Part shown: positions 8,388 to 16,071 of the stretch, piece after piece
Position numbering within the stretch: position 1 is the stretch's first letter
Layout: each line of letters begins with the position of its first letter
Assembly: GCA_944381495.1 (NCBI GenBank)
Contig: CALWLJ010000009.1
Span: forward strand, 62,001-126,000
Origin: an uncultured Mediterraneibacter sp.
GTDB taxonomy: Bacteria; Bacillota; Clostridia; Lachnospirales; Lachnospiraceae
Reading direction: 5' to 3'
DNA: 64,000 nucleotides
Notes under the pieces: generated by a model
What the model saw: the letters and a program-made list of their open reading frames with translations, nothing else
The model's database searches: none
Told to the model about the DNA's origin: nothing
Made by a program: the position numbers and the translations under genes

Positions 8388-11058
8388 ATGCATCCTCCTT
8401 TTTTCTCCTGTTTAATCCTGTCAAAAATGGAACGAGAATGAGAAGGGACCCTGCAGCAATCTGAAGGATCATTCCAGAATCCCCCGTTTCGGGCAATTCT
8501 GAACCTGTGAAATTATATACTGTCATTTCGGCAATCCGTTCCGCACGGGTTCCGGCTACACGATACTGCCCATCTTTCCCTGTATAGGCTTTATCGTTTA
8601 CCCAGAATACAAATGAATTATCTGCCACGTCGCTTTCCGTACAGATTTCCCAGACGATTGGTTCGCCATTTTCATCTGTCGGCAGCCTGTACCCGTCAGG
8701 TGCTTCTGTCTCCTTCAGATAATACACCTGTCCAACCTGAAGTCCGGACATGACCAGTGTTCCTGTATGATCTGTTGTCCGTCTCATCAGTTTATCTATA
8801 CACTTTTCATCTGTATATAATGTAAATTCAGCGCCTTCCAGAGCGGTTCCATTTTCATTTTCCTTATATAATCTCAGGCTGAACGGTGAAGGATAGTTTA
8901 TGATCTCAAGATAATTATCTCCGTTTTCTCCTGTTTTCAGTTGTATTCTGGAGAGGAGATCTTCATGGTTTTCCTCATCCATTGTGATACTTCTGTTATC
9001 ATTTACAGTAAAAGCAAACGATTCCGGAGCAATCTCAAGTCCTTCCGGAGCAAACACTTCCTGCATCGTATATTTCCCGCACTGTAATCCCATAATTTCT
9101 ATTTCTCCATTCTCATCTGTAGTAAGTTCAGATATGATCCCATCCGGCTGTGTAAGCTGAAAGACCACTCCCGGAATTCCTTTGTCTATTACATCCTGCT
9201 TTTTCACAATTTTAAGTTTAAAAATATTCTCTTCGTGAACAGGCGCCTGATAGCTGATCGTCTCTTCCTGTCCTCCATTTTCTGTCACCTGTGCCATAAT
9301 AATCTGCGGATCTAGCAGATAACCGGAAGGAGGCTCGATTTCTTCAAAGGTCAACGTTCCATACGGAAGGGCATCCTTACCGTTCTCATCTGTAAACAGC
9401 CCGTCTCCAGATACCAAATAATCCGATGCGTATTTAATATATCCGTTATCATCCGTCTGAAATACCCATTCTCTCAGCGGCTCCTCTCCTTCTTTCTCCG
9501 GATCTGCATCCATAATCCCGTCATAAAATCTGACACGGTAAAGTGCTCCTCCCAGGGTTCCATATCCCTGTGCTCTTCCGCCTGTTTCTGAATCGACTTT
9601 CTGCAATAATATGCCGCATGGGTACATAACCGGATTTTCCGCAGATACAATATCTTTTTCAATCAAAGGCAAGTCTCCGGATGCCACATCGACTTTGTAA
9701 ACTGCAGGATCTTTTTTAAATCCTCTGGAGGCCTGAATTTCTCTGATCCAGTAGGTTCCAAGCGGAAGCCCGGAAAAACTTCCTTTTCCGTCTTTATCTG
9801 TTGTAATATTCCCGACAGGAGATGTACATTCCTCATCTTCATAAATGGAATATACGGCGTCCTTGAGAGAATAGCCGGCAGTACAGTCATTTAGTTCCGG
9901 GACAGAGGAATGCTTTATCAGATTCAGCTTAATCTTTATCGGTACATCAGACACAGACAGACGATAAGGGGAAGAACTTGTGTGCTCCGCTGTAATCTTC
10001 ACGGATTTCACTTCTGTATCAGATACAAATCCCTGCGGCGCTTTCGTTTCTTTTATGTAGTAGGTACCCGGTGCCAGGCAGACTGTGTTGCTCTTTCCAG
10101 ACTCATCTGTAGTCAGGACTGCTTTTACTCCGGAATCAGCTGCTTTTGCCGCCGAAGATTCATCGCAGGATTGAGATGTATAAATACCATATTCTGCCCC
10201 CGACAAACTATATTGGCTGTTTCCCGATGTAATATCAGGATCAGCAGAACTTTTTTCCAGTGTAAGATAACCATTTGGTTCGTACTGCCAGTACATCAGG
10301 TCCTGTGTGCCCCCGGTTCCGGTTTTCACTTTAAATACATGAAAACCGGCCGGCGGAACAGCAGCTTTTTCAACAAAATAAATAAAATCCGACAGTCCGA
10401 GGCTTGTGGCATAATTTCCATGAATGTTGTAACTAAGCGAATCTGCACCGGCATGATAATAACTCAAGGCAAGAGAAGTAATCGTCCTTCCCTGGGCAAA
10501 GCCACTGATCCCGCTCCACTCTCCCGGAGCTCCATATCCGTAATACAAAACTTTACGTACTTTGTTATCCGTCACAGATACCGGAGCCGATGTCTTTGTT
10601 CCTGCCACGGGCGTAGCTGCACTGTGATCTGCGCAAAATGCCGGGATTCCATTTACCTCAAAGTAACCGCAAGTAGAATCCTTATACCTGACCGGCTCAT
10701 ATGCGGTAACTGTTCCTCCAGAAGATGACAAAAGCATTAAGGAAGAGACCGTCTGCTCCTGTACATTTATCTCTGTCTCGGAATCATAACTGTCCAGAAG
10801 TTCTGCCGCTCCTGAGTCTTCCATTTCTCTGCTGCTCCTGCCCTCTATATAAGATTCTTCCAGATATCCCCTGGAATCAAGATAATCCGACAGGCCAAGA
10901 GTATCTGCCAGATCCCGCCGTTCATCTTCACTGAGCACAGAATCAGCACTCTCCGACGCCTGTATCGTAAGTTCCTGACAGAATAACCCTCCGCATAAAA
11001 AAAGCATAAAAAGAATGGATAACAGAACGACTGACGTTATGTGTTTCAATTTCACCAT
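8380..11058 (-). CDS. Large LPETG-anchored tip adhesin with thioester-type N-terminal domain and Cna-B repeats
   Basis: First structural gene of the pilus operon, 892 residues. A signal peptide covers about residues 1-30. An N-terminal domain with GIPAFCADH and ITSLALSYYHA resembles thioester adhesin domains, which can bond covalently to host ligands. About five Cna-B/SpaA repeats follow, each with a GAEYGIY-like start and a YYIKETKAPQGF-like end. LPETG is at 855-859, followed by a membrane segment and RRKKEDAYD. The start at 11058 is chosen for AAAGGAGA 9 nt upstream. The thioester glutamine was not assigned. Its role as pilus tip is inferred from size and order. Confidence 0.88.
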   Translation of the reverse strand: MVKLKHITSVVLLSILFMLFLCGGLFCQELTIQASESADSVLSEDERRDLADTLGLSDYLDSRGYLEESYIEGRSSREMEDSGAAELLDSYDSETEINVQEQTVSSLMLLSSSGGTVTAYEPVRYKDSTCGYFEVNGIPAFCADHSAATPVAGTKTSAPVSVTDNKVRKVLYYGYGAPGEWSGISGFAQGRTITSLALSYYHAGADSLSYNIHGNYATSLGLSDFIYFVEKAAVPPAGFHVFKVKTGTGGTQDLMYWQYEPNGYLTLEKSSADPDITSGNSQYSLSGAEYGIYTSQSCDESSAAKAADSGVKAVLTTDESGKSNTVCLAPGTYYIKETKAPQGFVSDTEVKSVKITAEHTSSSPYRLSVSDVPIKIKLNLIKHSSVPELNDCTAGYSLKDAVYSIYEDEECTSPVGNITTDKDGKGSFSGLPLGTYWIREIQASRGFKKDPAVYKVDVASGDLPLIEKDIVSAENPVMYPCGILLQKVDSETGGRAQGYGTLGGALYRVRFYDGIMDADPEKEGEEPLREWVFQTDDNGYIKYASDYLVSGDGLFTDENGKDALPYGTLTFEEIEPPSGYLLDPQIIMAQVTENGGQEETISYQAPVHEENIFKLKIVKKQDVIDKGIPGVVFQLTQPDGIISELTTDENGEIEIMGLQCGKYTMQEVFAPEGLEIAPESFAFTVNDNRSITMDEENHEDLLSRIQLKTGENGDNYLEIINYPSPFSLRLYKENENGTALEGAEFTLYTDEKCIDKLMRRTTDHTGTLVMSGLQVGQVYYLKETEAPDGYRLPTDENGEPIVWEICTESDVADNSFVFWVNDKAYTGKDGQYRVAGTRAERIAEMTVYNFTGSELPETGDSGMILQIAAGSLLILVPFLTGLNRRKKEDAYD

Positions 11059-11072
11059 AAGCACGTCTCCTT

Positions 11073-11132
11073 TCACAGCAATTCTTTATTAATCATTACA
11101 CATTTTATCTGGCTACAAATATGCTTTTCCAT
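11073..11132 (-). CDS. 19-codon leader ORF ahead of the pilus operon
   Basis: An ATG at 11132 has an excellent AAGGAGG site 7 nt upstream and opens a 19-codon frame ending in TGA at 11073-11075. The stop is next to the AAAGGAG site of the adhesin gene, so its translation could be coupled to adhesin translation. The peptide has two cysteines and no membrane segment. It may be a leader peptide rather than a functional protein. No family is recognised. Confidence 0.45.
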   Translation of the reverse strand: MEKHICSQIKCVMINKELL

Positions 11133-11230
11133 AGTAGGACCTCCTTATTTTTTATTCATCAAAAACTGGAATCTCGGGCGAAACTGCCATGAAAAATGAG
11201 ATCTGCATCCTGAAAACAGGTGTTCCGCAT

Positions 11231-11266
11231 CCGGACATTTGAAATTTTAAGAAATAATCTGTCCGG
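11231..11266 (-). promoter_or_regulatory. Hairpin in the pilus operon leader
   Basis: CCGGACA (11231-11237) and TGTCCGG (11260-11266) pair perfectly around a 22-nt AT-rich loop. The hairpin starts about 10 nt after the predicted transcription start, at the head of a 220-nt leader. No T-run follows, so it is not an ordinary terminator. Confidence 0.4.
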
Positions 11267-11283
11267 GATTTTGATGTGAATGA

Positions 11284-11312
11284 AGTATAACATCTGAAGT
11301 ATTTTTCTTCAA
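11284..11312 (-). promoter_or_regulatory. Promoter of the pilus operon
   Basis: Minus strand: -35 TTGAAG (11307-11312), 17-bp spacer, -10 TATACT (11284-11289). A small inverted repeat TGAAG/CTTCA overlaps the -35 and could be a regulator site. The 11059-11360 stretch holds this promoter, the leader hairpin and the 19-codon ORF. Confidence 0.6.
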
Positions 11313-11367
11313 GTATTTTATGTGTATTTTTAAAATACATTTTAACTTTATTATATGAGCCAAAAAG

Positions 11368-11402
11368 AAGGGGGAATGTTCCTAGAAAGAACACTCCCCT
11401 TT
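11368..11402 (-). terminator. Terminator of the aminotransferase-dut operon
   Basis: An 11-bp stem (GGGGAATGTTC at 11371-11381 against GAACACTCCCC, one wobble pair) is followed on the minus strand by CTTCTTTTT. It lies 15 nt after the dUTPase stop. Confidence 0.85.
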
Positions 11403-11416
11403 CCTACTTAAATTGA

Positions 11417-11941
11417 TTATACCTGCTTGTTATTTGTTGTACTTCCGAATCCGCCATTCCGAATCTCCGTAGCGTCATCGTCCAGAGTGATGCCGTATTC
11501 CACAAAGATTCCCTGCATAAACCCTTCGCCGGCTGCGATGCTGACGGTCTTTCCTTCGTTGGAATCATTGGTAATCTTTGCAAAGATATGCCCTTCATTG
11601 TCAGAATAGTAATAGTCACTGTCAATGATTCCCACTGTATTGTTCAGCTGAAGTCTGTATTTAAAGCCAAGTCCGCTTCTTGGATAGCATTTCAGCACCC
11701 ATTCCGGTTCCATCCAGACACGGATACCTGTTGGAATCCGCACTGTCTGTCCCGGTTCTAATATAATGTTTGCCGGAGCATAAAAATCATATCCCGCACT
11801 TCCCGCTGTAGCGCGGCGGGGAAGATCAATCTGGGAATAGATCACTTCCACCTCATCTTCATCTGCAGGGCCAAAGGTATCTGTCCATCCTTCACGGAAC
11901 TGTTTCAGGCTGACTTTTTCAAATTTAGCAATTCTGTTCAT
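11417..11941 (-). CDS. dut: dUTP diphosphatase (dUTPase)
   Basis: Hydrolyses dUTP to dUMP and pyrophosphate, keeping uracil out of DNA and supplying dTMP synthesis. The trimeric dUTPase motifs appear in order in 174 residues: AGYDFYA (49-55), PRSGLG (87-92), the uridine-binding NTVGIIDSDY (101-110), GEGFMQGIF (138-146) and the C-terminal P-loop-like GGFGST (163-168). It is slightly longer than the usual 145-150 residues because of an N-terminal extension of about 25. It is the last gene of an operon, 28 bp after the FMN dehydrogenase, and ends at a strong terminator. Confidence 0.95.
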   Translation of the reverse strand: MNRIAKFEKVSLKQFREGWTDTFGPADEDEVEVIYSQIDLPRRATAGSAGYDFYAPANIILEPGQTVRIPTGIRVWMEPEWVLKCYPRSGLGFKYRLQLNNTVGIIDSDYYYSDNEGHIFAKITNDSNEGKTVSIAAGEGFMQGIFVEYGITLDDDATEIRNGGFGSTTNNKQV

Positions 11942-11969
11942 CTGTATTCTCCTGTTCTGTAACTGCTGG

Positions 11970-12992
11970 CTACTGTCTGTTCCAGATCATGTCTCTGGTG
12001 ATCTCGTCAATGGAAAAGGCTCCGCACATTTTCATTGTATCGATCAGTTCTGCACCGATCTTGTCCGCATAAGCAGCCACGCCTTCTTCCTGTCCGCCAT
12101 ATACAGCTGTCACAAAAGGTCGTGCGATCAGCACAGCGTCTGCTCCTACGGCCAGTGCTTTGAAAACATCAATGCCGGTACGGATGCCGCCGTCTACAAA
12201 GACCTTCATCCTGCTATTCACTGCTTCAACGATTGACGGAAGGACCTCCGCTGTAGCAGGGCACTGGTCTAGCACACGGCCGCCGTGGTTGGATACCACG
12301 ATTCCCTGCACTCCTGCCTCCATCGCCTTCAGAGCACCCTTCGGCGTCATGATACCCTTCAGGATAAACGGGATCTCCGCCATCTTTACAATCTCCTTCA
12401 GCTGATCGACAGACTTGCTGCCGGCAGGCGGAGTCAGGTTCTGAAGAAAAGGAAGGCCGGCAGCGTCGATATCCATCGCCACGGCAAAGGCGCCGGACTG
12501 CTTTACCATATCCATTTTTTCGCGGATTGTTTCCATATCCCATGGCTTTACCGTGGGGATTCCCAGTCCGCCCAGCTTGCGGATTGCAGAGACGGCCTCC
12601 TTCATTACATTCGGATCTGTTCCATCTCCTGTAAATGCGGCGATATTTTTCTCCGCGCATCCCCGGAGCAGGATCTCGTTATATTCCTGATCTGAGTATT
12701 TATCTCCGTAGTGCAGCTTGACAGCGCCGACTGGTCCGGCGAAAAACGGATAGGCAAATTTCTTCCCGAACAGATCCGTCTCTGTACAGACGTCCCGCTG
12801 CTCACAGATCGTATCCATATTAATCCGGATTTCCTGCCATTTCTGATAATTTCTCATTGCCAGTTCTCCTGTTCCCTTTGCTCCGGGGCCAGGGACTGTA
12901 TTTCTACATGCCGCACCATTACATACAGTACATGCCTTGCAATATGGCCCGATGCAGCTGCGGGCATTCTTTACTGCTTCCTGATAATCCAT
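11970..12992 (-). CDS. FMN-dependent alpha-hydroxy-acid dehydrogenase/oxidase family protein
   Basis: A 340-residue TIM-barrel flavoprotein of the lactate oxidase/glycolate oxidase family, which oxidises 2-hydroxy acids to 2-keto acids. The active-site segment VSNHGGRVLDQ and the phosphate-binding FVDGGIRTGIDVFKALAVGAD are clear. In an anaerobe it more likely works as a dehydrogenase than with oxygen. An unusual N-terminus has Cys13, 18, 21, 24 and 29, suggesting a metal or iron-sulfur site. The start at 12992 has GGGGAGGAG upstream. It follows the aminotransferase gene by 19 bp, so the pair may interconvert hydroxy, keto and amino acids. That link is inferred. Confidence 0.88.
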   Translation of the reverse strand: MDYQEAVKNARSCIGPYCKACTVCNGAACRNTVPGPGAKGTGELAMRNYQKWQEIRINMDTICEQRDVCTETDLFGKKFAYPFFAGPVGAVKLHYGDKYSDQEYNEILLRGCAEKNIAAFTGDGTDPNVMKEAVSAIRKLGGLGIPTVKPWDMETIREKMDMVKQSGAFAVAMDIDAAGLPFLQNLTPPAGSKSVDQLKEIVKMAEIPFILKGIMTPKGALKAMEAGVQGIVVSNHGGRVLDQCPATAEVLPSIVEAVNSRMKVFVDGGIRTGIDVFKALAVGADAVLIARPFVTAVYGGQEEGVAAYADKIGAELIDTMKMCGAFSIDEITRDMIWNRQ

Positions 12993-13011
12993 GTTGATCT
13001 CCTCCCCTGTC

Positions 13012-14184
13012 TTACCGGAATATGCCGGACTCATCCAGCACACCGATGATCTCTTTTATCATATCTTCGTCCACTACAAGGGCCATCCTGACGTAGCCTT
13101 CTCCTTCGCTTCCGAAAGCGCTTCCCGGAGTTACAATGACACCGGTCTTCTCCATCAGCTTCAGGCAGAAGTCCATAGACGAATCGAATCCGTCCGGGAT
13201 CTTTGCCCATACAAACATGGTTCCCTGGCTGTCAGGCACATTCCAGCCGATGCTCCTCAAGCCTCCGCAGAGCGCCCTGTTCCGGGCAGCATACTGCTCT
13301 CTCTGGGCCTCGATAAAGTCATCCGGTCCGGTCATGGCCGCAATTGCAGCCAACTGAACCGGGTAAAAAATACCGTAATCGATCTGAGAGCGGAGCAGCC
13401 GGAACTTGCTGACGATCTCCTTGTTTCCCACTACAAAGGAAATCCTGGCACCGGTCAGATTATAGGATTTGGAAAGAGAATAGAACTCTACTCCCACGTC
13501 TTTCGCTCCTTCAAAAGAAAGGAAAGACCTGCCTTGCTTTCTCGTAAATATGATATCTGAATATGCATTATCATGAAGGATCACAATATGATTCTTCCTC
13601 GCGAAATCAATAAGACGTACATAAAATTCATCCGGCGCGCATACACAGACCGGATTCAGCGGATAGGAAACAATCATATATCTGGTCCTTTTCAGCACCT
13701 CTTCCGGTATGCCCTCCAGATCCGGAAGATAACCGTTCTCTTCCCGGATCGTATAATATTCAATCCGGGCTCCTGCCATAATACCGCTCATTTCAAACAT
13801 GGGATACCCCGGATTTGGCACCAGGATCGTGTCCCCCGGATCACAGAGGACCATACCGATATGTGCCATTGCTTCCTGAGATCCATAAACAGACATAATC
13901 TCATCTGTCTCGAGCTGCACTCCGAAACGTTTCTCATAGCGGTACTGTACCGCCTGGAGCAATTCCGGCAGATCAGCCAGTGAATACTTGTAATTTTCCG
14001 GATCAGCACAGGCCTCCTGCATCGCCTTCATCACGTGAGGTGCCGGCGGGAAATCCGGTGTTCCTACGGAAAGGTTGTATACCTTCTCTCCGTTTTTCAG
14101 CCGTTCTTCCTTCTTCTCATTCAGCGCGCCAAAGATCCCCGGCTGAATATTATTGACCATTCTCGAAAAATGTATATCGCTCAA
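13012..14184 (-). CDS. PLP-dependent class I/II aminotransferase (LL-DAP aminotransferase-like)
   Basis: A fold-type I aminotransferase of 390 residues. VGTPDFPPAPH near the N-terminus, DNAYSDI around Asp205 and the Schiff-base Lys239 in SLSKSYNLTGAR are all present. The sequence resembles the LL-diaminopimelate/aspartate aminotransferase branch, but substrate specificity is not certain. The frame opens at 14235, but a TTG at 14184 with AGGGGGA 6 nt upstream fits the family N-terminus better and leaves the palindrome at 14226-14255 in the untranslated leader. It is the first gene of an operon with the FMN dehydrogenase and dut. Confidence 0.9.
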   Translation of the reverse strand: MSDIHFSRMVNNIQPGIFGALNEKKEERLKNGEKVYNLSVGTPDFPPAPHVMKAMQEACADPENYKYSLADLPELLQAVQYRYEKRFGVQLETDEIMSVYGSQEAMAHIGMVLCDPGDTILVPNPGYPMFEMSGIMAGARIEYYTIREENGYLPDLEGIPEEVLKRTRYMIVSYPLNPVCVCAPDEFYVRLIDFARKNHIVILHDNAYSDIIFTRKQGRSFLSFEGAKDVGVEFYSLSKSYNLTGARISFVVGNKEIVSKFRLLRSQIDYGIFYPVQLAAIAAMTGPDDFIEAQREQYAARNRALCGGLRSIGWNVPDSQGTMFVWAKIPDGFDSSMDFCLKLMEKTGVIVTPGSAFGSEGEGYVRMALVVDEDMIKEIIGVLDESGIFR

Positions 14185-14225
14185 AGAGATTCCCCCTGTC
14201 TTATGTAATAATTTTTCATATTTTA

Positions 14226-14255
14226 CGGGGCCCAAAGTCTAGACTTTAGCCCCCG
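14226..14255. promoter_or_regulatory. 30-bp near-palindrome downstream of the aminotransferase promoter
   Basis: The core AAAGTCTAGACTTT (14234-14247) is perfect. The arms extend to 15 bp each with two mismatches (CGGGG/CCCCG outside). It starts about 8 nt after the -10, covering the first transcribed bases, so it fits an operator or an RNA hairpin at the 5' end. Confidence 0.6.
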
Positions 14256-14262
14256 GCCTCCT

Positions 14263-14291
14263 ATTATATAATAATTTATTTCCATTTACAA
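14263..14291 (-). promoter_or_regulatory. Promoter of the aminotransferase operon
   Basis: Minus strand: -35 TTGTAA (14286-14291), 17-bp spacer, perfect -10 TATAAT (14263-14268). Confidence 0.75.
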
Positions 14292-14352
14292 TAAGACAGT
14301 ATCCTTAGACAGGTAAATTTATTCGTTCTTTTCCGCCGGACTATGGGGATTT

Positions 14353-16071
14353 CTACGATTTTGATTCACGCCCCATTTCTAATACAATATCCGCCACGTT
14401 CATTGTGGACTTTCTGTGGGATACGAGAAGCACGGTCTTATCTCCTCTTCCTTCTTTCAGCGATTTTAAAATGATTCCCTCATTCAGAGAATCCAGGTTG
14501 CTGGTAGGTTCATCCAGAAGGACGAACGGCGCATCATGAAGGAAAGCCCGGGCAATTCCGATCCGCTGCCGTTCTCCACCGGACAGTGTATCTCCCAGTT
14601 CTCCGACTTCTGTGTCATATCCTTTCGGGAGAGTCATGATAAAATCATGGACAGAAGCCTTTCTGGCTGCTTCCATGATCTCTTCTCTGGAAGCGCCGGG
14701 TCTGCCTATGGCAATATTATTCGCGATGGAATCATGGAACAGCACAGTCTCCTGTGTCACATAGGATTCCATATTTCTCAGATCTGATGTATTGATCTTT
14801 CTTATATCTCTGTCCGATATACTGATCCTGCCTCCCTGTACATCCCAGAAGCGCATCAGCAGCTTCAGAAGGGTAGACTTTCCGGAACCGCTGGCGCCGT
14901 GGATGCCGATGATCTTTCCTTTCGGAATTTCCATTGAATAGTCTTTCAGGATCTGTACCTGGTCATAGGCAAAGTCCACATGCTCTGCCCCGGCTTTTTC
15001 AAACCGGATTGTTCCCTCTCCGCTGATTTCCTCCACCTGGGGCTTTTCTTCCAGGATCGAAAGAACCCGTTCTCCGCTGGCCAGTGTCTGGTTCAGATTG
15101 TTTGAAAGACTGGACAAAGCGACAACAGGGCCGAATGATCCCATCATCGATATGGTACAGATCAGTACTCCGTCAAATCCAATGGCATTCTGCCTGGATA
15201 AAAACAGCGTCAGAAAAAGCATTCCGAAGGAAGCCAGGAGAATCACCATATTTGTGACCGAACGCTGGGAACCTTCCATACGGCTCAGCTCCTTCTGGAT
15301 TCCGGCAAGTCTGTCAGATCTTTTCTCCATTTCCCCTGACCGTTTCTGTCCCTGCCTGTACTGGATTGTTTCATCCAGACCTCTCAGTGAGTCCAGTACG
15401 AAACTGTTCAGCTCGCCAAAACCGGTTCGGAACTCCATTCCTCTGGCTCCTCCTCTGCGTCCGTTCCAGAAGGGGATCAGAGCTCCGACGATCAGGTATG
15501 CAGCCAGAGCAAAGATACCTGCTCCGATATGATACCGGCCGATATAAAACGTCATGATAAGAGAAGTGAGCACTGCAATAGCTACAGGCGATATCGTATG
15601 TGCATAGAACACCTCCAGAAGCTCGATATCCGTTGTGATAATGGAGATCAGATTTCCTCTGTCTCTGCCTTCCAGTTTTGCCGGGCAGAGCTTCCTCAGA
15701 GCCGCAAACACCTTATGCCGGATGATTGCCAGAAGTTTAAACGCGATGAAATGGTTGCAGTATTGTTCCATATAATGAAGTACTCCTCTGAGCACAGCCA
15801 GCACCGCCATGATCAGGAATAAATATTTCACAGGTGATATCGGATGCAGAGACAGCTCATCTGCCACTCCGGCTCCCTGAACGATACCATGTAGAAGGGC
15901 CTGCCCCGCAAGGATCGTAAGAAAGATTGCGCACAGATATCCGGCTGTGCCGAGAAAGACTGCCAGGATCATAATATGCAGGAGCGGCTTTACAAGGCCG
16001 ATCAGACCTCCCATGACAGCAGGGGCGCTCCGGCGTTTCATTTCTTTACTACTCATGCATTTTCCACTCAT
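14353..16071 (-). CDS. ABC transporter ATP-binding/permease half (CydC/IrtB-like)
   Basis: A 572-residue fused exporter-type half transporter. About six membrane segments (residues 25-300) precede an ATPase with Walker A ASGSGKST, signature LSGGERQRIG and Walker B FVLLDEPTSNLD. It overlaps the preceding ABC gene as ATGA (16068-16071) and has AAAGGAGG ahead, so the two surely form a heterodimer. The pair resembles CydDC thiol exporters and siderophore-linked IrtAB/YbtPQ pairs; the sequence alone does not separate them. The operon's YbaN and YgbA-like genes and its operator-like promoter hint at redox or metal control. Confidence 0.9.
   Translation of the reverse strand: MSGKCMSSKEMKRRSAPAVMGGLIGLVKPLLHIMILAVFLGTAGYLCAIFLTILAGQALLHGIVQGAGVADELSLHPISPVKYLFLIMAVLAVLRGVLHYMEQYCNHFIAFKLLAIIRHKVFAALRKLCPAKLEGRDRGNLISIITTDIELLEVFYAHTISPVAIAVLTSLIMTFYIGRYHIGAGIFALAAYLIVGALIPFWNGRRGGARGMEFRTGFGELNSFVLDSLRGLDETIQYRQGQKRSGEMEKRSDRLAGIQKELSRMEGSQRSVTNMVILLASFGMLFLTLFLSRQNAIGFDGVLICTISMMGSFGPVVALSSLSNNLNQTLASGERVLSILEEKPQVEEISGEGTIRFEKAGAEHVDFAYDQVQILKDYSMEIPKGKIIGIHGASGSGKSTLLKLLMRFWDVQGGRISISDRDIRKINTSDLRNMESYVTQETVLFHDSIANNIAIGRPGASREEIMEAARKASVHDFIMTLPKGYDTEVGELGDTLSGGERQRIGIARAFLHDAPFVLLDEPTSNLDSLNEGIILKSLKEGRGDKTVLLVSHRKSTMNVADIVLEMGRESKS

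Noticed and set aside
9910..10728. Plus-strand frame of 272 codons opposite the pilus adhesin
   Set aside because: Antisense shadow of Cna-B repeats; arginine/cysteine-rich product without a recognisable domain.
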